From Prinsepia uniflora (Eukaryota; Streptophyta; Magnoliopsida; Rosales; Rosaceae): a DNA stretch of 64,000 nucleotides. The DNA lies in NCBI GenBank assembly GCA_032719365.1, contig CM064867.1:56794601-56858600 (forward strand), read 5' to 3'. Made by a program: the position numbers and the translations under genes. Under the pieces are notes generated by a model. The model saw only the letters and a list, made by a program, of their open reading frames with translations, made no database searches and was not told the DNA's origin. Positions 56,798 to 64,000 of this stretch are shown here, piece by piece (position 1 is the first letter of the stretch; each line of letters starts with the position of its first letter).

Positions 56798-59084
56798 AGT
56801 GAGGTTGGAGTTAGGATCATTTTGGTTCAATTTGGAAGCTGAGCGTGAGAGGGATTGTGAGAGAAACCGTGAGCAACTGTTTCGGGTTTTTTGGGGGGAA
56901 ATCGCAGAGTTCAATTTCTAAGGGTCGAGGGATCAATCTAAACACACAGTGAGTCTTCTGGGAGTGACAGAGTCTCAGCCGTGCAAGAATTGAAGGGATT
57001 CGAGCCCGGATTGCCCAAGAACCCAAGGTCCAGTTCGAAGGAAAAACCAGTTGGAGGGAAAAATCTCATTCAATTTCTGGAGCCTGTTGATCGAAACCAA
57101 AGGCCGTGTTAGACTTCCGGGGTCACTTCGTGCACAACCGTGCAAGATTTGAAGGAGGAGGAGGACAGTTTGGCCGGGAACCTGAGTCTCAGTTTCAGGG
57201 GAAAACCAGTGCTGTGGACGACGACTTCCAGGTAACGGCGAGCTAAATTGTTAGTGTCATTGTGTGCGTATGGGTCCCTTATTGCTACTGGTGAAGTTAA
57301 TTTGGGAATGGAACCGTGTAGGGTGAGTTCCAGGAGTCGACTTGTTCGACTGTTCGAGCTTGGATTGGGTCGATTTGGTGTAAGTCGAGGTTAACCAGTG
57401 TTGCAGACCTAAAATAAATGAGTTAGGGAAGATAATAGGATTGAAAACGGGTAGTATTGACTGAGAATTGAGGGCTAACTGATCGGGTTGAGTCGCGGGT
57501 ATCAGACCCGTTTAGCAGGCTGTTCGGGTAAGGGAGATGTCACTGTAGCTTCGCGCGTGGCCTTCACGCGCAGCCACTTTGGGCGGCGCGTGACGGCGCG
57601 TGTGACGTCAACTCCGATCACGGTCAACATGAGAATTAATCCTTACAGTCTAACTAACATTTTATCTTTAGAGTTTGAATCGATCGGGAGTCATTCGGGA
57701 TAATTTCGGGAGTCCGGAAGATTAAGTCTTTAGGTTTATTTTCGCCGAAAAATCCGGGAAAATTAGGAAAAATTCTACGAGTTATTTTGGGATGTTTGTA
57801 ACCCTTCTTGTACGTTTTCACAGGCCCGGGCACTTCCGAAGCTACGGAGGAGCGCGCGGGACGCGATTGACGTGTCCTAAGACTATGAGTGGACTTTTTG
57901 ATTTCTAAATTGGGCATGCATGACTATTTTGCTTATTTATCTCATGGTTTACGTATGATTTTATGATGGTGAGATGATATATCGGTTTTACCTGTTTTCA
58001 CGTTTTTCGAGCTATTTATCGTATTTCACGCATTTCGAGATTTCGGTTTTTGCCTATGCATGCGTGATAATTTTGATGAAGGATCTGGTTATGAATATGC
58101 ATGTTTCGGATTTATGATGTTTGATCATATTGTGAAGTAATTTTCGGAAATTGCATGTGTTGGAAATTGCATGTGACTTCGGACATAAGTCCTGCTATGT
58201 TGTGATATGATTTCGGAATGATATTGGAAAACAGTTGTGATGAATCATGGTTTATTGTGTTTTAAAAACGGTTTTGGGTTTAAAGACCCGGTTGATGGTT
58301 GGATCTGGTTTTGGGTTTAAAGACTGGGTATGTTGATGTTGGGGGCGGGCCCGAAAGTTGAGTTTCAAGACTCGTGAGTTTAAAGACTCGAATATTTATG
58401 ATACCCCCGAGGCCTACTAATCGTGTTTTGAGTTTAAAGACTCGTTGATGTCCCGGGAAGGCCTAATGTTGAGTTTAAAGACTCGGATGGATCCAACGAC
58501 ATAATCATGATTATTAATTTGCGTTTTACTTGATTTGTGCAAATAATATTTCAAAATGACGGTTTCTGGAATCTGGTATTATTAAATGGTTTTACATAAG
58601 TTATGACGATCCTTGTAACGTTTTTCATGTGTTTCGGAAAAAGAGTTTTCAAAAGTTCAATACACAAAATTTGAATGTTTGGTTATGCATGCGGTTTACA
58701 AAACTGGAGGGCGAACCCGATTTCGGAAAAACTGTTTTTCCTGTTAAACTTATGTTTCGGTCCACTCACACCTTGTTGTTTTAAATTCCCTCCAGGTCGT
58801 GGTACAAGCGTGGGGGCAAGCGCCGAGGTAGAGGCGGAGGCATAAAGTTTTCCGTTGCGGAGTAGTTAGTTCACAGAGTAGGACTTGTTCTTTAATTTGT
58901 TTTGTAATATTGCTCTGTGAAACTGTGGACTTGACGTCCAGTCGCATGTATTTGTTTAATCTCCCTGGTCTGACAATGGGTGTGTTGTAATTTTAACTAG
59001 TTTTCTGGTCTTTTGGGTTCGATTGTCAGACGGGAGCAGGATGCTTCCCGATTATCGAGGCGATAATCGGGGTGGGTCCTGTCA
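56798..59084 (+). repeat. 5' LTR of element E, right part
   Basis: Continues the E LTR after the nested insertion. Landmarks: donor-like CTTCCAG/GTAACG (GT at 57232), CG-rich hairpin GCGCGTG/CACGCGC (about 57552-57571), TGAGTGGAC (57886-57894), GGCATGCATGAC, TTTAAA stem-loop array (58276-58487), GCATGCGG near 58687, GTCCACTCA (58760-58768), acceptor-like TCCCTCCAG (ends 58795), GTCTGACA/TGTCAGAC (58968-58975, 59024-59031) and the perfect 11-bp hairpin CCCGATTATCG/CGATAATCGGG (59047-59071). Ends GGGTCCTGTCA. Confidence 0.93.
58276..58487 (+). repeat. Stem-loop array, TTTAAA units (element E 5' LTR)
   Basis: Units in order: GGGTTTAAAGACCC (58276-58289), GGGTTTAAAGACTG, GAGTTTCAAGACTC, GAGTTTAAAGACTC, GAGTTTAAAGACTC and GAGTTTAAAGACTC (ends near 58485). 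Spacers contain GGGGGCGGGCCCG, ACCCCCGAGGCC and CCCGGGAAGGCC segments, as in the minus-strand copies. Confidence 0.85.
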
Positions 59085-59086
59085 AT

Positions 59087-59098
59087 TGGAATCAGAGC
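59087..59098 (+). other. Primer-binding site of element E, one mismatch
   Basis: TGGAATCAGAGC lies two bases after the LTR. It differs at the fourth base from TGGTATCAGAGC found in element B and the gag-only element. One mismatch would probably be tolerated for tRNA-Met priming. Confidence 0.88.
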
Positions 59099-59183
59099 CT
59101 AGGTTTACGATTCGTGTCCGGCACTCGGGTGTGCCTTGATTATTGTACTAACTTATGCCTCTTTCAGAGAAGGACGACCGGCC

Positions 59184-60917
59184 ATGCCTCCGCGACGTGA
59201 ACCCCCTCCACGACCTAATGGCGATGCCGAGAGTGCTTCGATCGAGCGAGCCCAGCGTCTTGGGGCTACGGTATTCAGTGGTGGAGCGGATCCCGAGGAT
59301 GCTCACCGTTGGATTTCTCGGATTGAGCGGATTTTTACTGTGATGCACTGTCCTCTTGAGGAGCGTGTGGTGTTGGCTACATTTCTACTTGATGGATCTG
59401 CTTATGAGTGGTGGTATACTCTGGAGTTGTCAGGTTGGGATGCCCGTACAGTGACTTGGGAGACCTTTCGTGAACGGTTTCTGGATCAGTATTATCCCCG
59501 TTCATTCCGTGATGCTAGGGAGACCGAGTTTCTGCAGCTCCAGCAGGGGAGCATGTCCGTAGCTGAGTATGAACAGAAATTTCAGATGCTAGCTCGTTTT
59601 GCTCCTACTTTTGTATCTACTGAGGCTGAGAAATGCCGTAGGTTCGAGCTTGGTCTACGGGGTGAGATACGGGCCATTGTGACGGCCGGAGCTTTTGCTA
59701 CTCTCAGGGAGTTGTCTGATGCCGCGGTGCGGGTTGAGGCTAGTCTCCCGACACGTCCACAGTATTCTAGTGGTGGACAACGTCGCGGGCGTTCATATTC
59801 TGGGTCGTATGGTCAGGGAGCCTCGAAGAAGGGACGTTATGGTGGAGCCTCATCTGCAGGAAATGATCGTTATGGCAGGCTTGGTAACTATCAGGGTTCC
59901 GGATTCCGAGCGCCTAGGGCGCAGACTGCTCCGCAGGCGAGCGCGACTTCTGTTGCTTCCGCGGGACGGCAGGGTGGTGGTTTTGTTCGAGATGCTTCCA
60001 GTGTCATCTGTTTCTTCTGTGGCGAGCGGGGCCACTACCGGAGGGATTGTCCATCTTTGCCACAGGGTGGTGGCGCAGGTCGGGGTGGAGCAGAGCAGGG
60101 ACGGAGCACAGCTGCAGTTTCTGGGATTGGGAGCACTCGAGGAGGTGGTACCGGAGCGGCTAATGGACAGAGGGGCCGGGGCCGTGGGCGAGCAGCTGGA
60201 CCACAGGCCCGAGTTTTTGCTGTTACGCAGCAGGAGGCCAGGGCAGCGCCTGGTGTTGTGACAGGTACACTCACGATCTTTGGACATGATGTTTGTGCTT
60301 TAATTGATCCCGGAGCTACTCATTCATTTATTTCACGGGACTGTGAGTTGTTGGCGGGTAGAGAGGTGTCCGCACTGGACTGTGACATGGGAGTGAGCAC
60401 GCCCACCGGAGATGTGTTTGTGGTGAATCAAGTGTTGCGGGAGTACCCCGTAATGGTAGGTGATGTTGGTCTGGTGGCAGATTTGATACTCTTGGACTTG
60501 CATGACTTTGATGTCATCTTGGGTATGGATTGGTTGACGCTCCATCATGCCTCCATCGAATGCGTCGATAAGAGGGTTACTTTTCGGAGCCCGGGGTTAC
60601 CGGAAACCACTTTTCAGGGAATTCAGCGAGCAACTCCTGTCGGAGTGATATCTACCCTGAAGGCAAGTAAGTTATTGAGGAAGGGGTGCCAGGGATACTT
60701 AGCCCGAGTGATGGATTCACGAGCTGCACCATTGAGGGTGGAGGATATACCGATTGTACGGGAGTTCCCGGATGTCTTTCCGGAGGATCTACCGGGATTG
60801 CCACCGCATCGAGATGTTGAGTTCGCTATTGATCTGGTTCCAGGTACGCAACCTATTTCTCAGACTCCGTATCGTATGGCGCCAGCCGAGTTGAAAGAAC
60901 TGAAGGCGCAGTTATAA
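59184..60917 (+). CDS. gag: Element E polyprotein, first open segment: Gag and aspartic protease
   Basis: 577 codons before an in-frame stop at 60915-60917. The start MPPRREP is used because it aligns with the Gag start of the nested element; the frame is open 16 codons upstream. Domains: retrotransposon gag domain about residues 25-190 (YEWWYTLELSGW, FRERFLDQYYPRSFRDARE, EKCRRFELGLRGEIR); basic Gly/Ser linker; CX2CX4HX4C zinc knuckle with Cys276, Cys279, His284 and Cys289; Gly/Arg-rich tail; aspartic protease with active-site Asp375-Pro-Gly377 followed by ATHSFIS, and the DFDVILGMDWL segment at 441-451. The final part enters the RT lead-in (REFPDVFPEDLPGLPP, 526-540). Gag would build the particle and the protease would cut the polyprotein. 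Confidence 0.9.
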   Translation: MPPRREPPPRPNGDAESASIERAQRLGATVFSGGADPEDAHRWISRIERIFTVMHCPLEERVVLATFLLDGSAYEWWYTLELSGWDARTVTWETFRERFLDQYYPRSFRDARETEFLQLQQGSMSVAEYEQKFQMLARFAPTFVSTEAEKCRRFELGLRGEIRAIVTAGAFATLRELSDAAVRVEASLPTRPQYSSGGQRRGRSYSGSYGQGASKKGRYGGASSAGNDRYGRLGNYQGSGFRAPRAQTAPQASATSVASAGRQGGGFVRDASSVICFFCGERGHYRRDCPSLPQGGGAGRGGAEQGRSTAAVSGIGSTRGGGTGAANGQRGRGRGRAAGPQARVFAVTQQEARAAPGVVTGTLTIFGHDVCALIDPGATHSFISRDCELLAGREVSALDCDMGVSTPTGDVFVVNQVLREYPVMVGDVGLVADLILLDLHDFDVILGMDWLTLHHASIECVDKRVTFRSPGLPETTFQGIQRATPVGVISTLKASKLLRKGCQGYLARVMDSRAAPLRVEDIPIVREFPDVFPEDLPGLPPHRDVEFAIDLVPGTQPISQTPYRMAPAELKELKAQL

Positions 60918-63644
60918 GAATTACTTGAGATGGGATTTATTCGACCGAGCGTATCCCCCTGGGGGGCCCCGGTGTTGTTTGTGAAGAAAAAGGATGGGAG
61001 TATGAGACTCTGCATCGATTACAGGCAACTGAATAAAGTAACAGTCAGGAACAAATACCCGTTGCCTCGGATCGATGATTTGTTCGATCAGCTGCGAGGA
61101 GCGCAGTACTTCTCCAAAATTGATCTACGTTCTGGGTATCATCAATTGCGGGTTAAGGATGAGGATGTACCCAAGACAGCCTTTAGGACCCGTTATGGTC
61201 ATTATGAGTTCCTTGTGATGCCGTTTGGCTTGACCAACGCACCCGCAACGTTTATGGATTTGATGAACCGAGTGTTGCGGCCTTACTTGGATCACTTTGT
61301 CATCGTGTTCATCGATGATATCCTGGTCTACTCAAGGAGTGCGGAAGCGCACGAGGAGCACTTAAGGATGGTGCTAGGTACCTTGAGGGAAAACCAGTTG
61401 TACGCGAAGCTCAGCAAATGTCAGTTTTGGTTGACGAGCGTGAGTTTCTTGGGGCATGTGATCTCAACGGACGGGATCAGTGTGGATTCTCAAAAAATTG
61501 AGGCAGTGGCGAAGTGGGAACAACCGAGGACCGTCACTGAAGTCAGAAGTTTCTTGGGTTTGGCTGGTTACTACAGGAGGTTTGTAGAGGGTTTCTCTAC
61601 CATTGCTGCCCCGTTGACGCGACTGACGCGGAAGGGAGTCAAGTTTGAGTGGGATGACGACTGTGAGCGTAGCTTTCGGGAGATAAAGGAAAGATTGACA
61701 TCTGCTCCCATACTGACCCTTCCGGACGATAGTGGGGAATTTGAGGTGTACAGTGATGCATCCTTACAGGGTTTGGGATGTGTACTAATGCAGCATGGGA
61801 AAGTGATCGCCTATGCTTCGCGCCAGTTGAAACCGCATGAGCGCAATTACCCTACGCACGATTTGGAGTTAGCTGCTGTTGTGCATGCATTGAAGATTTG
61901 GAGACATCACCTGTATGGTGCGACTTGCAGAATGTTCACGGATCACAAAACCCTGAAGTACTTGTTCACTCAGAAGGAGTTGAATGTGAGGCAGCGACGG
62001 TGGCTAGAGCTAATTAAGGATTATGATTGCACGATTGAGTACCACCCGGGAAAAGCCAATGTGGTGGCTGATGCTCTAAGCCGGAAGTCAACGCATTCTG
62101 TAGCACATCTACGGACGGTTCACTTACCACTTTTGGTTGAACTCCGTAAGAATAGCATTGATTTGGGTTTGGATGGCCAAGGTGTCTTGCTGGCTAATTT
62201 TCATGTGAGACCACTTCTGGTCGATCGGATCGTTGAGGCTCAATCTCAAGATCCTGTCTCATGTGTACTTCGGATTGAAGTGGAAGCCGGTGAACGGCTA
62301 GATTTTACAGTCAGGGAGGATGGAGCTTTGCTTAAAGAAGGACGGTTGTGTGTGCCCGGCGTGGAGGCACTGAAGAAGGAGATCTTGGACGAAGCTCATA
62401 GTTCGGCCTACGCGATGCATCCTGGTGGGACCAAGATGTATCGTACCTTGCGAGAGCACTACTGGTGGCCGGGGATGAAACGGGAGATTGCCGAGTTTGT
62501 CAGCAGGTGTCTGATTTGCCAGCAAGTGAAGGCTGAGAGACAACGACCTTATGGAGCCTTGCAACCACTACCTATTCCAGAATGGAAATGGGATCACTTG
62601 ACGATGGATTTTGTGTTTGGACTTCCTAGGACACCCAGGGGTCACGATGGAGTTTGGGTGATTGTGGACAGGCTTACGAAATCAGCTCACTTCTTTCCAG
62701 TGCGAGAGAACTTCAGGATGACACAGTTGGCCCAGTTGTTTATCGACGAGATTATTCGTCTGCACAGTACACCGGAATCAATAGTTTCTGACCGAGACCC
62801 GAGGTTTACTTCTCGATTTTGGCAGAGTCTGCAGGAAGCATTTGGGACGAAACTTCGTTTTAGTACTGCATTTCATCCTCAGAATGACGGCCAGTCTGAG
62901 CGGACCATCCAGACATTGGAGGATATGATGCGAGCTTGCGTTTTGCAATTTCAGGACACTTGGGAGTCACATCTAGCCTTGATGGAATTTGCCTACAACA
63001 ACAGCTACCAGGCGAGCATTGGGATGGCTCCGTACGAAGCCTTGTACGGACGGCAGTGCAGAACTCCGTTGTGTTGGACGGACGTGGGTGAAAGGAAGCT
63101 GACTAAATCCGAATTGGTGGAACTGACGATCGAGAAGGTCAAACTCATCAGGGATCGGCTCAAGGCAGCCCAGGACAGACAAAAGAGCTATGTGGACCAT
63201 CGGATTCGAGATCTAGAGTTTGCGGTCAGAGATCGGGTATTTCTGAAATTGTCCCCTTGGAAGGGTGTAGTGAGATTCGGCAGGCGAGGGAAATTGAGCC
63301 CTCGTTATATTGGACCATATGAGATTACCGAGAGGATTGGCCCGGTGGCCTACCAACTGGCACTACCGCCAGAGCTTTCGAGGGTCCACGATGTTTTCCA
63401 TGTGTCGATGTTGCGGAAATATGTGTTCGACGCATCTCATGTACTGGAGGATCAGCCCATTGAACTTCGAGATGATTTGAGCTTCGAGGAACAGCCGGTA
63501 CAGATTTTGGATCGAAAGGATAAAGTACTACGTCGGAAGACCGTTCCTCTGGTAAAGGTTCTCTGGAGGAACCAGAATGTGGAGGAAGCCACATGGGAAC
63601 CCGAGGCGCAGATGCGAGAACAGTTCCCCTACTTGTTTCCTTGA
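60918..63644 (+). CDS. pol: Element E polyprotein, second open segment: RT, RNase H, integrase, chromodomain
   Basis: In the same frame as gag-PR and separated from it only by the stop at 60915; the first Met is at 60930. Counted from that Met (904 residues): reverse transcriptase about 15-190 with catalytic Asp65, Asp129 and Asp130 (FIDDILVY); RNase H about 270-385 with Asp276, Glu313, Asp338 and Asp381; integrase zinc finger His490, His497, Cys527, Cys530; integrase core Asp560, Asp621, Glu657 (D-D-35-E spacing); GPY/F-type module near 793-815; chromodomain-like segment about 855-900 (EEQPVQILD, VKVLWRN, EEATWEPE). All key residues are present, so the only visible defect is the upstream stop. 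Without readthrough this segment would not be made as part of the polyprotein. The chromodomain implies targeting to heterochromatin, in keeping with this nested neighbourhood. Confidence 0.92.
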   Translation, partial: ELLEMGFIRPSVSPWGAPVLFVKKKDGSMRLCIDYRQLNKVTVRNKYPLPRIDDLFDQLRGAQYFSKIDLRSGYHQLRVKDEDVPKTAFRTRYGHYEFLVMPFGLTNAPATFMDLMNRVLRPYLDHFVIVFIDDILVYSRSAEAHEEHLRMVLGTLRENQLYAKLSKCQFWLTSVSFLGHVISTDGISVDSQKIEAVAKWEQPRTVTEVRSFLGLAGYYRRFVEGFSTIAAPLTRLTRKGVKFEWDDDCERSFREIKERLTSAPILTLPDDSGEFEVYSDASLQGLGCVLMQHGKVIAYASRQLKPHERNYPTHDLELAAVVHALKIWRHHLYGATCRMFTDHKTLKYLFTQKELNVRQRRWLELIKDYDCTIEYHPGKANVVADALSRKSTHSVAHLRTVHLPLLVELRKNSIDLGLDGQGVLLANFHVRPLLVDRIVEAQSQDPVSCVLRIEVEAGERLDFTVREDGALLKEGRLCVPGVEALKKEILDEAHSSAYAMHPGGTKMYRTLREHYWWPGMKREIAEFVSRCLICQQVKAERQRPYGALQPLPIPEWKWDHLTMDFVFGLPRTPRGHDGVWVIVDRLTKSAHFFPVRENFRMTQLAQLFIDEIIRLHSTPESIVSDRDPRFTSRFWQSLQEAFGTKLRFSTAFHPQNDGQSERTIQTLEDMMRACVLQFQDTWESHLALMEFAYNNSYQASIGMAPYEALYGRQCRTPLCWTDVGERKLTKSELVELTIEKVKLIRDRLKAAQDRQKSYVDHRIRDLEFAVRDRVFLKLSPWKGVVRFGRRGKLSPRYIGPYEITERIGPVAYQLALPPELSRVHDVFHVSMLRKYVFDASHVLEDQPIELRDDLSFEEQPVQILDRKDKVLRRKTVPLVKVLWRNQNVEEATWEPEAQMREQFPYLFP

Positions 63645-63678
63645 AATTTCGGGACGAAATTTCTTAAGGGGGGGAGAT
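63645..63678 (+). other. Polypurine tract region of element E
   Basis: TCGGGACGAAATTTCTTAAG followed by GGGGGGAGAT immediately precedes the 3' LTR; this is the plus-strand primer typical of plant chromoviruses. Confidence 0.88.
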
Positions 63679-64000
63679 TGTAACGCCCCGGACGTTCTGG
63701 AAGTGTAATATTATAAATATTGAATAAAATGACGTTTTTACCCCTGTGTTTGTGTGGTCGATTTGTTGACCTTTTGATTTGGAGGTCGAACGGACGTTGA
63801 GTGATGACCGTGACGTAGTTCGGGATGTCACGAGTTCATAGACAGGTGGCACGTCCGATTCGGACGCTCGGAGTGAAAGTTATGATGTTCGGAAATTCGG
63901 GGCATTATCGTAATTTGGGCGTTATAAGGGGAAAAAGTTGACTTTTGTTTGACAATTGATACTCATTTGACTCGAAGACCGTTGTGTTTGTCTCGACGCC
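63679..64000 (+). repeat. 3' LTR of element E, first 322 bp
   Basis: TGTAACGCCCCGGACG and onward, matching 48351-48674 with about 4 substitutions and 2 one-base indels. It is cut by the window end. Confidence 0.93.

Larger units (their letters stand above)
48351..64000 (+). mobile_element. Element E: young Tekay/Del-like Ty3/gypsy chromovirus, 3' end outside window
   Basis: A nearly complete chromovirus: 5' LTR (48351-49066 plus 56798-59084, about 3.0 kb, split by a nested element), primer-binding site, one reading frame for gag-PR-RT-RNaseH-IN-chromodomain (59184-63644) with a single internal stop, polypurine tract and the first 322 bp of the 3' LTR. By eye the two LTRs differ at about 4 substitutions and 2 one-base indels over those 322 bp. 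Long LTRs, a tRNA-Met primer and a C-terminal chromodomain fit the Tekay (Del) clade. It sits in the minus-strand LTR L. Confidence 0.93.

Noticed and set aside
59695..60261. A 188-codon ORF on the plus strand in another frame of element E, and a 145-codon ORF on the minus strand at 59850-60287.
   Set aside because: Both are shadows of the gag frame in a GC-rich stretch; the gag frame has full domain support.

Overview
The window is plant nuclear DNA, very probably from pericentromeric or otherwise repeat-rich heterochromatin of a flowering plant. The evidence is a dense nest of long-LTR Ty3/gypsy chromoviruses (Tekay/Del-like: tRNA-Met primer-binding site, 2.2-3.0 kb LTRs, gag-PR-RT-RNaseH-IN-chromodomain order) plus a Cassandra-type TRIM carrying a 5S rRNA-like segment. 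I see no host gene, tRNA, complete rRNA gene or CRISPR. The species cannot be told from the sequence.

Layout. (1) 1-26731 is an old, decayed plus-strand chromovirus (element C). Its gag/PR, RT/RNaseH and IN/chromodomain remnants lie at 4468-4952, 12926-14461, 16953-17445 and 20068-21051, and its 3' LTR is 21087-26731. Cut into it are a Cassandra remnant (3731-4467), which carries a family-A LTR (1-3730), which carries a solo LTR (1015-3244); a non-autonomous element B (4953-12925) containing its own solo LTR (7045-9202); and solo LTRs at 14462-16952, 17446-20067 (minus) and 23216-26092 (minus). Most boundaries are fixed by 5-bp target-site duplications that I matched by eye. (2) 26732-43752 is mostly minus-strand, non-coding LTR-element material (J). 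It is invaded by a deleted solo LTR (29254-30712) and a rearranged compound element F (31715-42770). (3) 43753-44795 is an AT-rich island with no recognisable repeat. (4) 44796-48350 holds two truncated minus-strand LTRs (K inside L). (5) 48351-64000 is a young, nearly complete chromovirus (E) whose polyprotein reads through from 59184 to 63644 except for one in-frame stop. Its 5' LTR is split by a still younger gag-only element (49067-56792) with 3046-bp LTRs that differ at about 8 sites.

The only substantial coding sequences are the E polyprotein (two open segments) and the gag of the nested short element. That element has kept gag, PBS, PPT and LTRs but lost pol, so it would depend on polymerase and integrase from a relative such as E.

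The most interesting signal is in the LTRs themselves. Across several diverged subfamilies they share: a candidate intron (GTGAG/GTAAG donor, CCCTCCAG acceptor); an 11-bp inverted repeat inside it with a compensatory change in one subfamily; RY-type ATGCATGCAT palindromes just inside the arms; an array of short stem-loops whose stems covary while the loop stays fixed; and a hairpin of subfamily-specific sequence 13-16 nt before the LTR end, next to the primer-binding site. This looks like conserved RNA (or cruciform DNA) architecture.
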